From positions 2,359,951 through 2,422,422 of the forward strand of contig NW_020194628.1 in NCBI RefSeq assembly GCF_002865645.1: 62,472 bases of DNA, in the 5' to 3' direction. Numbering within the stretch: position 1 is the first letter of the stretch; every line of letters starts with the position of its first letter. Shown in pieces: positions 11,001 to 21,504 of the stretch. The notes under the pieces were generated by a model. It saw only the letters and a program-made list of their open reading frames with translations, ran no database searches and was not told the DNA's origin. The DNA is from Hyaloscypha bicolor E. Lineage: Eukaryota; Ascomycota; Leotiomycetes; Helotiales; Hyaloscyphaceae. Made by a program: the position numbers and the translations under genes.

Positions 11001-12053
11001 AATAGTATTAAAATAGGTGTTTTTTACATTTTGAAGTTCTTATTTATAGAGAGTATACCCTAAAGCTTTAGACTTATGGCTATAGTATAGCATTAATTTA
11101 CGTAAGGTCTTTAAGTCCTCATTCTACTAGGGTTTAGAATACGGACTAGTAGTAGATTTTGGAATACTATTACTAGCTGCTTCTACTATTCTATTAGTAA
11201 AGTCTTCTATTAATAGGTCTAGTTTATAGTTTCCAGGTATACTAGTAAGTAGAAAGGATATATTCTCAAGGCTATTAATAAAGTAGCTTGTAAATTTAGC
11301 CCAGTCCGCTTTCTTAGTATTAAATCTGACTGGATTAGAACTAGAGCTATAAGTCGACTTACTAATAGTAAATAGAACCCTAAAGTAATTAGAACCTAAA
11401 TCTGGTAGTACTTGCCAGTTTTTAATCTTAGTTACTATTCTACTAGTAGCAAAACTTAAGTCTAATACGGAAGAAATAGATATATTAGGTCTATAGAAGG
11501 TATCTTCCCCTGGTTTATTTAATAGCCTTAAAGAATAGTTCTCTATATAGCTAATTAAATGAATTATATAACTACTTTAAGGTTTAAGGAAATCCTACTA
11601 AGGATAATATATATTAAAATCACCTAGTAATAGAAAGCTATTATAGAGAGTAATAGGTAAGATGTTTTCTCTTAATATAGTTAATATACTATTAGGGTCT
11701 TCTGAGTAAATTGTATTATAGAAATTAATTAGCTATATTTTTAATATACCTAGACTTAAGTCTATAATTAAGTAATTAGGATTACTTAGTAAGTTTAAGG
11801 CTAGACTAGCTTGCAGTTTGCGAGCTATATAAAATAGGGTTCTAGGCCTCAGGGTACCGTAATTCGGGAGTATTTGGAAATAGCTAGAGTATATAATAGA
11901 ATAATATTCCCGATTATTATTCCCTGCTATTACCCAAGGCTCCTGGATTACTAGGACTTTAATATCTAGTTCTATAGCTATTTACAAGACGTTTTTAGTA
12001 ATAGAGCTATTGCAATTCATATTAACTTATAGTACTTTAATATAGCTACTCAT
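8002..12053 (-). pseudogene. LINE-C ORF2 (EN-RT-RNase H)
   Basis: Full-length ORF2 relic of about 1,350 codons, starting at the ATG at 12051-12053. In order it carries: the APE-type endonuclease; RT with 'KTPGPDLVTQEIIVYTY', 'GYYPKVWKQATGFILKK', 'YLGKVSERILARRL' and 'SQMGDRLYKSAINTTLLL' (10350-10742, uninterrupted); an active site reading SYLDNIS, where SYVDDIS-type sequence is expected; RNase H (8871-9206: 'YINRSQTKKG', 'VYNRELEGVTRA', 'NIFIDN') and a 'VPGHxDIIGN' box; and a C-terminal Cys/His segment. The acidic EEV/EEIG repeat follows, then the stop at 8002-8004. Many TAA/TAG stops. Both the RT Asp-Asn and the RNase H Asp-to-Asn changes fit RIP. Confidence 0.85.
8005..8181 (-). repeat. In-frame microsatellite at the ORF2 C-terminus (LINE-C)
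   Basis: In sense orientation (GAAGAAGTA)n, 9-bp units coding Glu-Glu-Val, is followed by (GAGGAAATAGGA)n, 12-bp units coding Glu-Glu-Ile-Gly. Both unit lengths keep the ORF2 frame. Unit numbers differ between copies. The units contain neither CpA nor TpG, so RIP leaves them untouched. Confidence 0.8.
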
Positions 12054-13680
12054 TAATAGTAATAGTAGGAATTATAATAGTAGTAGCTTTTTTAATTACT
12101 AAATAAACCTCATATAGCTTAGAACTAGCTAAGTAAGTAGTACTTAAGTAATTAGAGTATTTAGTAGTTACGTGGGGGCATTTTTTACCCTTCTTCTTAT
12201 AGATAGAGCAAAAATGGTTCTCAGTCACGTGACCCTCACTATATAGTAAGCACTTAGGTTCCTTTTTACAAATAGAATCTAAGTACCCGTACCCTGCATA
12301 CCTAGTATACTATATAGTACTAGAAATAGTATAGTATTTTACTACTTTAGCAGAGATTCCGGCTATAAGGAGTCTATTTTTAATAGCTCTATTAGCTTGA
12401 ATCTCGGTAGGGAATGCCACTACTACTAAACCGGCTCACTAGAGGCCTGAGTCTCTTTTCTCCTTAGAAATAGCCTAATAGGGCTAGCTAATAGGCTCTA
12501 GTCCCTTATTAAAGGTCTTGATTTCTTCTAGGACTAAGTCCATTCCTTCGGGTATATTAAACTCACGAATAGGTAAACCATAAATAATAACTTTATATCA
12601 AGGTTCTCCTTTTTATATGCTTATAACTAAGGGAAGTACCCCCTTTATAATAGCTTGATTTTGAACCAGAAAGTCAGAGTTGAATTCGGGAGTAATATTA
12701 ACTATAATATTACCCTTTAAGGAAAGAGAAACTATAGAGATTACTAGTCCCTTAATTCCCTTAGAGCGGAAAGTAGTATTAAGCGAATTACGAGTTAAAA
12801 TAGGAGAGAACGAGCTAGCCTGCTCTATATAAGCTAGTAGGAAGATGCATTTCCTAGAGAGGGCTATAGATCTAGTATTACGAGTACCAGAACCACTAGT
12901 ATTACGTGTACTAGGTGGTTTATTAGTACTACGAGTACTACTACTACTAGTAAGTATACTAGGGCCTTTTCCTCCCTAATTTTTAGACTTAGTATATAAT
13001 ACTAAAGTCCAGTCCTTTTCCGAGTATAATTCCGAGTATATTTGTAGTTCTTGAGTAGCGATTTTAGCCCAAGTAGGCTTTTCGGAAGTAGTTTTAGCTT
13101 GAGTAGCTAGCTTGGCTTAAGTTCTTAACTAAATTTTGATCCGTTTAGTGGCATTTTCGAGGTTTACTACCTATAAAACTAGTAAAGTACTAGTATAGCG
13201 GATACGGCCGAATTCTGTATATTCCCTAAAGATTTCTACTAAATCTAGTAGTCGAGATTACTAGTCATATAACGGGGTAATAGTAATGGCTTTGACTATT
13301 AAGTTCCGGGCTTAACGAATTAGTAATTTAGCTTTATTCAAAGCTTGATTTTAGTATTAGTAGTAGTTTCCGTGGTTTTAGTATTCCTTATTAATATTAC
13401 TATTAATATTACTTATACTAGGGCCATGCTTTAGCCCGTTCTAGAGGCGGCTCAGTCGAGCCATACTAGCTGAATTAGGCTGAGGAAAAGAGGCTGCGAG
13501 TTCGTCTAAAGAGATGGGATTTGTAGCTAAATCGAATGCGAATTGAGCTTCCTGGCTAAACCGGGCTAGTAGGGAGCTAGTAGGTAGCTCTAGTTCCTCG
13601 CTAGGGCCCTCTGGAAGCTCTCCGAGCTCTTAAAAGTCAATGGGAGGGGGACTGGAGCCCGGGGGGTCAGGGGGGGCCAT
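12046..13680 (-). pseudogene. LINE-C ORF1
   Basis: Starts at the ATG at 13678-13680 and ends with the TAG at 12046-12048, which overlaps the ORF2 ATG. The last 60 residues are open ('MTENHFCSIYKKKGKKCPHV...TINE') and show the knuckle region with several Cys turned to Tyr (TGC/TGT to TAC/TAT). The middle holds the Ser/Thr/Arg-rich low-complexity linker coded by ACTAGTAGT-type repeats. The upstream part is broken by TAA/TAG. Same domain order as LINE-A ORF1. Non-functional. Confidence 0.8.
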
Positions 13681-13815
13681 TTAGCCTGTTCTAGCTCTAC
13701 TTATAGTAGGTTCTAGAGCCTGGGGCCAAAGGGCTGAGGTGTATTGAGTGAGTTCTGAGGGTGGGTGAAGTGTGGGTGTGAAAGTAAGGGGGATAGAAAA
13801 CTGGTAAGAAAAAGC

Positions 13816-14260
13816 TCTAATTAGAGTATTATTAAGAATAGTTCCGGAATTAATAAAAAAAAGAAGTAAAAAGGATATTAAGTAAAGATATTTCTAAAGA
13901 AGAAATAAAGTAGTATCTCCTAATAGTAAAGAAATATATTTCCGAAGCTAAGAAATATTAAATTCAAGATTAGAAGGAATTCTGAAATATATAAGAGCTT
14001 AAGGAAAGTATATTAAAATACCGGATAAAAAGGCACTTTCCGTATCTAACTAGAAAGAAGCTAAGTAGGAAGGTTATGAATTCCGGAGATTAGACGAAAA
14101 AAGCACTAGAGAAAATAGCTATAGCTCTTAAAAAAAAGGATAATAATTATAGTTTATTTCTAGTTACGGGAGTATATAAAACAAAGAATAAGAAGGTTTA
14201 ACTAGTAAATACTAATAATAGAACTAGAGAAGGCCCTAGTAAATATTCGGACTAATTTAA
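13816..14260 (+). pseudogene. Gypsy-1 gag, C-terminal part
   Basis: It resumes the gag frame broken at 6342. 'LIRVLLRIVPELIKKRSKKD' matches the capsid C-terminal 'FLxGLPExLRxKVxRK' region of fungal Gypsy gag, followed by Lys/Arg-rich sequence ('SVSNQKEAKQEGYEFRRLDE' with stops read as Gln). A zinc knuckle is not visible; its Cys codons are RIP targets (TGC/TGT to TAC/TAT). The boundary with protease/pol is approximate. Confidence 0.6.
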
Positions 14261-17200
14261 GAAATCCAAAGCTAGAGAATACTTATAGAAGTATACTAGG
14301 AAATATAAGAACTACTTTTTACTAAGAATATTAGCTATTTCAAGAAATTCACGATTTATTCCGGAATGTCTTAAATAATTAGATATTAGTAACTAGTTCT
14401 AGGAAGAGGAACTAGCTATATTCCAAGAATTAATAATTAATTAAGAAGATATAATTATATTTAATTAGAAAGAAATAGGAAAAGTTTATAAGAATATTAG
14501 CTTATTTATTCTAATTAAGACTATTAAGTATAAAGCCTAGTAAGAGAAGAATTTCCCATATTCTAAAGCTCTAGTACTAATAGTAATAAAAATGCTATTA
14601 AAATACCTAGATTATAAAATCCTTAAGAAATATAATAAACCTTACTAAAATCCATAGTTCTTAGTTATAAAGAAAGTTACTAGGACTTATAAACTAATTA
14701 ATACTATTATAAAAATGAATTTAGTAATTTTATAAGATATAAACCTACTTTTATTTACTAATGAGATCTCGGAGAAATTTACTAAATATACTTATACCTC
14801 TCTAATTAATTTCTTTTCTGGATATAATTAACTTATACTAGATACTTATAGTAGAGATTTAACTATATTTATAATATCTCTAGAACTATTAAGAATAACT
14901 ATACTACCTCAGGAAGCTACTAATTCTATTATATAGTTTATACGAGTTATTATAACTATTCTAGAGAATCTATTTCCTAAAATTACTATATTATTTATTA
15001 ATAATATTAGAGTTAAGAGACCTTATATAAACTATAATAAATAGCTTATTTTACTCGGAATTTGGTATTTTATATTCAAATACTTTTAAAACCTGGATAT
15101 AACCCTAGATAAAGTCAAATAAGCTAGAGCTAGTATAAGAGAAAAATTATAGTTCTATTATAATAATATAGTTATTATTAGCTTTATCTATAGAATACTT
15201 AAAAAAAGCCCTTTGAGTTTAGGAATTACTAAGATCTTAAAATAGAAGTATTATAATAGTATAACTAAAGATAAGGTATTTATTAGAATTATTATTTACT
15301 ACTATATATGGATTAAAGGCTTTATAATTATTACCGAACCTATTTACTACTTAATAAGAAAAGGTATAATATGAAACTAGGATAATAAATAAAAGCAAGC
15401 TATATAAATTCTTTAAGAAAAGCTTACTGCGGCTCTAATACTCTATAAGTTATACTATAATTTATTAGAAGGTTAGGGAATAATTATATTAGTAATAGAT
15501 ACTAGCCTGAATAAATAAGATAGAACTCTTAGTTAATATAATAATAAAGAAAAAAAGAGAGTTATATAGTATAAGTCTGGAATCTGGAATAATACTAAAT
15601 AGAGATATAATACTATTAAGAGAGAATACCAAGGGCTAGTAAAATGTTTATAGAAAGTATAATTCTGGCTATATGAAGTTTACTTTATCTTTAAACTAGA
15701 TACTAATATACTTATTATATAGCTAAGCAAAGTAGCTATGGATCTTCCTAGAGCTCTAGTTACTTGCTAGCTAGTATAAATTCAGTTATTTGACTTTAAA
15801 GTCAAGTATATTAAGGGAACTAAGTATACTACTACTAATGGATTATTGAGATATTTATAGCAAGAAGGCAATACTAAAGAAAATGAAGACATTAATAAAT
15901 AGTTAGTAATAGAGCTTAATACTATTAGAATAGTACTTATTAGGCGGAAAATTCGGATAAAAGAAGCAGTTCTGGTTTAGTTATATAATATTATTTTGAG
16001 GAATCCGATTTCTAAGACCTTTACTAGATATTTAAATAATAGTATCTAGTTACTAGAGATTAATAATTAAAGCCTTACTATATCTAGAAGCAAATTAGTA
16101 ATATTAAAAAATAATAAAATCCGGAAGTTATATAATAAAGGCCGCAGCCTTTTATATATAACTATTAGTAAAATAATAAATAATAATACTAATTCCTATA
16201 CTTTACTTAATAACCCGACTATTTTACTAAATTCCTTAGATAATAGCTATTCTAAATAATACCAGAATATTATATAATACCTTATAATACTCTCTAGACT
16301 AGAAGGAATATCTAGGGCCAAGTTTCAAAAGTTAAGTAGGAAAGCTTTGAATTATAGTATAAGAGATTAATTACTATAGAAAGTTATATCTAAAGTATAT
16401 CTATTTTGACTTATTATTAATAATTAAGAATAAAGGAAAATTATTATTAAAGAGCTATATAATAAGATCGGATATACCGGAAAAGAAAGTACCTTTTACT
16501 TAGTAGCTAGTTACTATTACTAGGAAAGTTACTATAATTATATATAGAAGTATATTAATACTTATAAGATCTATTAGTATAAAAGTAAAAGAAAATAAGA
16601 AGAAGCTCTATATCTAATAAAAGCTATATTTCTTTTCTATTACCTTGGGATTAATATAATTAAACTACTAGACTATAAAAAATATGACTTATTAGTTATT
16701 ACTAGAGATGATTTCTTAGAATAGGTTAAAGCTAGACCTTTAAAAAACCTAACTAGTAAGAAGGTAGCCAAGTTTATTTAGGAAGAAATCGTTTATAAGT
16801 ATGGTTTATTTAGGTAGCTTAAGGTAAATAGTAGATCGGAATTCAAAGAAGTAGGTAGTAATTCAGGAACTTAATAAGCTAGGAATTAATAGAATTATTA
16901 TTTTGGCCTATAATTCCAAAGAAAATAGTATAATTAAAAGAAGATATTAACTAATTATTCAAATACTTATAGTATTTATAATAGGTAAAAAGAAGCCTTA
17001 AATAGATTTACTATTATATATTCTATTTACTAATCGAGTTACTATATATGAACTAAATAGATTTACTTTCTTTTATATAGTCCATAGTAGGGAAGTAATA
17101 CTACCTATAGAAATATATTTTCTAACCTAGAGAATACTTGAATAAAATAAAGTCTATAATAGAGAAATGCTTCTAAAGATATATATAAAGCAAATATAAA

Positions 17201-17762
17201 TAAGAGATAAAGATATTAAAGAAGCTAGAATAAAGAAAAATAAAAGATACCGAGAAGAAAAGAAGTAATTTAATATTACCTACTAGATTTATTTAAAGCC
17301 TATTTCCGAAAAGGATCTAGTTCTCGTATATAATATTAAATTAATAAATTAAGATAAATTAAGGAATATAAAGCTACTATATTACTAGCTTGGCCTATAT
17401 AAAGTGAGGTATATAGATTAACTAAAAGAATACTATATACTAGAAGAACTTAATAGTATTATATTCTAAAGAATATATACCGGGAATTAACTTAAGTAAT
17501 TTATTAAAAGAAATGAATTCTGGTATTTCCCTAAAAACAAAGTTAATAATAAGTATATATCTATAAACGAATATTTTAAGATAGATATAGAACTAGAAAA
17601 GAAAGCAGTTATAAAGTACTATAAGCAAAATAGTATTTAGAAGATCGAGAAAGCTACTGGTATTATTATATATATTCCAAAGTTACCGGAATTAGAGAAA
17701 GTAAAATATATTTCTTTTATAGAAGACTAGAAAGAAGTATCCGATAATAAAAGCTTTTTTTA
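14261..17762 (+). pseudogene. Gypsy-1 pol (RT-RNase H-integrase)
   Basis: RT fingers and palm read 'FLVIKKVTRTYKLINTIIKM', 'TSLINFFSGYN', 'RDLTIFIISLELLRITILPQ' and 'ATNSII'; the active site 'LFINNI' stands where FLDDI is expected (14991-15008), so both Asp became Asn, the TG-to-TA outcome. RNase H: 'ILVIDTSLNKWDRTL', 'KREYQGLVKCL', 'FKLDTNILIIQLSK', 'DLPRALVTCWLVQIQLFDF'. Integrase: 'LLVITRDDFLEWVKARPLK', 'KKVAKFI', then the Glu region and a C-terminal 'DLVLVYNIKL...LGLYKVRYID' fold. Frames end near a stop at about 17762. Many TAA/TAG stops. The family form (VVARDDLSGWVEARPL) is common in Pezizomycotina. Confidence 0.85.
16126..16163. repeat. 38-bp palindrome shared with the Gypsy-1 LTR
   Basis: AGTTATATA...TAAAGGCCGCAGCCTTTTA...TATATAACT is a near-perfect inverted repeat. 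The same sequence, with one or two differences, lies in the 3' LTR at 34422-34459 and, less mutated, in the 5' LTR at 4640-4677. Here it falls between the RNase H and integrase of pol, where LTR sequence is not expected. Confidence 0.6.
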
Positions 17763-18149
17763 ATCTGAAATAAAGCTTATTATCTTTTATTTTTTTCTTC
17801 CGACTAATATTTATAATCTCTAGAGAATATTATTATTAGACTATTATTCTGGAAATCGGACAAGCTTTATTATTACTTATTTCTTACTATTATCTAATTA
17901 TTATTACTAGATAGTATTCTTAATATATGAAATTCTATTACTAGATTTCAGGAATTAAATATAAAGAATTCCTTTTAGTATAAAAATAAATAGGGGATTA
18001 AGAGGTTACCTTACGAACTCTTGACTCCGAACTATAATAACAGATAGTAATTATATTTGGAATTAGGGAAAGAAGAGAAAAAGAAAAAAGGTCTTTTATA
18101 TATATCTTACTAAACTAGAAACCTTTTAAAGGCTCTATTTGCCTTTTTA
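17763..18149 (+). other. AT-rich stretch after Gypsy-1 pol
   Basis: No motif or readable frame. In a typical Gypsy element the 3' LTR would lie close to this position, but the matching LTR is at 34363. Confidence 0.4.
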
Positions 18150-19005
18150 ACTAGCTATTCTTGCGGCTTATACCTGTCTAAAGCTTGACTATAATATCTA
18201 TAGATCTCGACTTTAACTTAAACTACTATTATAAGTTTCCTTATAATATTTAAATAAACTTCCTAATTAAGAGTCATATATAGACAGAATAGCTAAACTA
18301 GAAGCTCTATAAGAAGAAAGAGAAACCTTATTAAACCTAATAGTTATTTCCAAAGGTATTTAATAATATGTAATTCTGGGAATCTATTAGATATTAGATA
18401 AACTAGATCTGCCTATTTAAAGCCTACCTTATATTAGAAAATCCACTTCCTCTTTAATATAACCATAGCTACTCTCAAAACTTATATTAAGGCTTAGTTA
18501 GTATATTATATATTTCTATTTCTATATAAAGAAAACTTCTTCTATATAGAACTTATTCTCTAATTAAAATACTATTTTATTACCGGAAATTAATTACTTC
18601 TTTAAAAAGCTAATATAATTCGCTAATTCTTACTATTAATCTATTTCTTACTATTAAATATTATCTAAATAATTCTTATATCCTTAATACTAATTCAGAA
18701 TACCTAATCTTTCTATATTCTATATTAACTTTAATATTAATTATTCCAAACTTAATAATAATACTATAAATCCTATTTATACTATTTTATAATTCTTTTT
18801 TCTATATATTCTAATACCTTTAGTATTACCTTTATTAATATAGATATTACTTTAAAGTCCCAAATAACTAAATAGTTTTATACTATTTAAAGTCGATTCT
18901 AATAAGTACTAAATAAATATAATTAGTTTTCGAAAGAAGTAATACCTTATTCTGAGTTATTCCTTAATCCTATTATTCTAACTTCTTTTCTATTAATACT
19001 TACTT
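18150..19005 (+). pseudogene. Relic frame X1, unidentified, coiled-coil-like start
   Basis: A plus-strand frame of about 280 codons is broken only by TAA/TAG, consistent with former Gln codons. It includes 'YLNKLPNQESYIDRIAKLEA' and 'LQEERETLLNLIVISKGI', a heptad-like Leu/Glu segment suggesting a coiled coil, then 'KLDLPIQSLPYIRKSTSS' and a hydrophobic, Asn/Tyr-rich stretch. I do not recognise the family; a gag-like protein of another element is one possibility. It lies between the Gypsy-1 integrase and LINE-D. It is either part of an extended Gypsy-1 or a separate nested element. Bounds are approximate. Confidence 0.45.
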
Positions 19006-19747
19006 TATATTTTCCCTAATATCTTTAGTATATTTATATACCTTATCTTTTATATATTCTCTATATTATTTCCCTTCTTTTATACTCTTTTTTGAGTTAA
19101 TAGAGATGTCTCTAAATAAATAGAGAGTCGGGATACGCCTATATTATAAAATTTTTATTATTTCCTTCTATATTCTAATATTTTAGATACTATTACCATA
19201 TTTATATTTCTATTATATTATCTTTTTATTTCCTTATTATTACTATTTAGTTTAACCTACCTTAATTATTTCCTTAATTATATTTCCTTAGATATATATA
19301 TTTATATTCTTTTCTATAATAAAAGCCTAACTCTATATTTTACCTTCTATAATTATTCCTAATTTATAACTATATTACCTCAAATATATCTAATTATTAT
19401 ACCTATTTTCCCTATTATATATACTACTATTTTAGCTTTATTTTCTTACTAGGAAGAAAGAAAAACTCGAATATATATAATATATTTACGTAATCCAAGA
19501 CTATTCTAATTTATTCTTTATTTTGGAATATACTTAAAAGAAATCCTTATAATCTCGAGAACCTTTAATTCTATAACTTATAACTATTATACTAATAATA
19601 CCTTTATAACTTATTAAGAATAATAAAATAGCTAAAGAATAGATTCCTTAAGTTAGTAAAGTATAATAGCTAGTTCTTATAAGCTATAGTATTATTAAAA
19701 GCCTATAGATTAATAGTATTAAAGTTCAGAGTACACTTCCATATCAT
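19006..19747. other. AT-rich stretch before LINE-D, nothing recognised
   Basis: Very AT-rich, heavily RIP-mutated, with long pyrimidine runs. No frame, repeat or motif can be supported on either strand. Confidence 0.4.
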
Positions 19748-19875
19748 TCTCCGGTTTTTTTACCCCCCTTACTTTCACACCCACACTTCACCCACCTTCA
19801 GAACTCACTTAATACACCTCAGCCCTTTGGCCCCAGGCTCTAGAACCTACTATAAGTAGAGCTAGAACAGGCTAA

Positions 19876-21504
19876 ATGGCCCCCCCTGACCCCCCGGGCT
19901 CTAGCCCCCCTCCCATCGACTTTCAAGAGCTCGGAGAGCTTCCAGAGGGCCCTAGCAAACAGCTAGACCTACCCACTAGCTCCCTACTAGCTCGGTTCAG
20001 CCAGGGAGCTCAATTCGCATTCGATTTAGCTATAAATCCCATCTCTTCAGACGAACTCGCAGCCCCTTTTCCTTAGCCTAATTCAGCTAGTACGGCTCGA
20101 CTGAGCTGCCTCCAGAACGGGCTAAAGTATAGCCCTAGCTTAAGCAATATTAATAGAGATATTAATAAGGAATACCAAAACCATAGAAACCATTACTAAT
20201 ATTAGAATTAAGCTTCGAATAAAGCTAAATTACTAATTCGTTAAGCCCGGGACTTAATAGTCAAAGCTATTACTATTACTCCGTTATATGACTAGTAATC
20301 TCGACTACTAGATTTAGTAGAAATCTTTAGAGAATATACTAAATTCGGCCGTATCCGCTATACTAGTACTTTACTAGCCTCCCAGGTAGCAAACCTCGAA
20401 AATGCCACTAAACGGATCGAAATTCAGTTAAGAACTCAAGCCAAACTAGCTACTCAAGCTAAAACTACCTCCGAAAAGCCTACTTGGGCTAAAATCGCTA
20501 CTCAAGAACCATAATCTTATTCGGAAAAGAACTAGACTATAGTATTATATACTAAGTTCAAAAATCAGAGAAGAAAAGGCCCTAGTATACTTACTAGTAG
20601 TAGTAGTACTTGTAATACTAATAAACCACTTAGTGCCCGTAATACTAGTAGTTCTAGTACTCGTAATACTAGCTCGAAATCTATGGCCCTCTCTAGGAAA
20701 AGTACCTTCCTACTAGCTTATATAGAGCAGGCCAGCTCGTTCTCTACTATTTCTACTTGCAATTTGCTTAATACTACTTTCCGCTCTAAGGGAATTAAGG
20801 GACTAGTAATCTCTATAGTCTCTCTTTCCTCAAAGAATAATATTATAGTTAATACTACTCCCGAATTTAACTCTGACTTTCTGGTTCAAAATCAAGCTAT
20901 TATAAAGGGAGTACTTCCCTTAGTTATAAGTATATAAAAAGAAGAACCTTAATATAAAGTTATTATCTATAGTTTACCTATTTATAAGTTCAATATATCC
21001 GAAGAAATAGACTTAGTCCTAGAAGAAATCAAGACCTTTAATAAGGGACTAGAGCCTATTAGCTAGCCCTATTAGGCTACTTCTAAGGAGAAAAGAGACT
21101 CAGGCCTCTAGTAAGCCGGTTTAGTAATAGTAGCATTCCCTACCGAGATTCAAGCTAATAGAGCTATTAATAATAGACTTCTTATAGCCAGAATCTCTGC
21201 TAAAATAGTAAAATACCATACTATTTCTAGTACTATATAGTATACTAGGTATATAGGATACGGGTACTTAGATTCTATTTGCAAAAAGAAACCTAAGTAC
21301 TTACTATATAGTAAGGGTTACGTAACTAAGAACCATTTTTGCTCTATCTATAAGAAGAAGGGCAAAAAATACCCCTATATAACTACTAAATACTCTAATT
21401 ACTTAAGTACTACCCACTTAGCTAGTTCTAAGCTATATAAGGTTTACTTAGTAATTAAAAAAGCTACTACTACTATAATTCCTACTATTACTATTAATAA
21501 GTAG
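19876..21504 (+). pseudogene. LINE-D ORF1
   Basis: Starts at the ATG at 19876 with 'MAPPDPPGSSPPPIDFQELG' and is open for 66 codons, ending at a TAG where Gln or Trp is expected. Another open segment (20683-20937) contains 'ALSRKSTFLLAYIEQASSFS' and 'VNTTPEFNSDFLVQNQAI', an RRM-like region conserved in all copies. The C-terminal knuckles are degraded: 'YTRYIGYGYLDSICKKK' shows Cys and His turned to Tyr compared with LINE-A. The stop is the TAG at 21502-21504, preceded by AATAAG in place of AATGAG. Role: RNA-binding partner of ORF2. Confidence 0.85.

Larger units (their letters stand above)
7767..13815 (-). mobile_element. LINE-C: full-length LINE, RIP-degraded
   Basis: Full-length copy of about 6 kb. 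The tail on the plus strand is T8-CC-T15-CC-TTTT at 7767 onward; then come the 3' UTR, microsatellite, ORF2, ORF1 and 5' UTR, ending near 13815. The 5' end faces right into the continued Gypsy-1 gag. With LINE-B it forms a convergent pair whose 5' ends point outward. A candidate short duplication (AATTA near 6340 and 13818) is too weak to be sure. Confidence 0.85.

Noticed and set aside
6343..13815. Twin-priming inversion of a single LINE (B/C)
   Set aside because: Twin priming puts the poly(A) end at the target junction and the 5' parts inward. Here both outer ends are 5' ends and the tail is internal.
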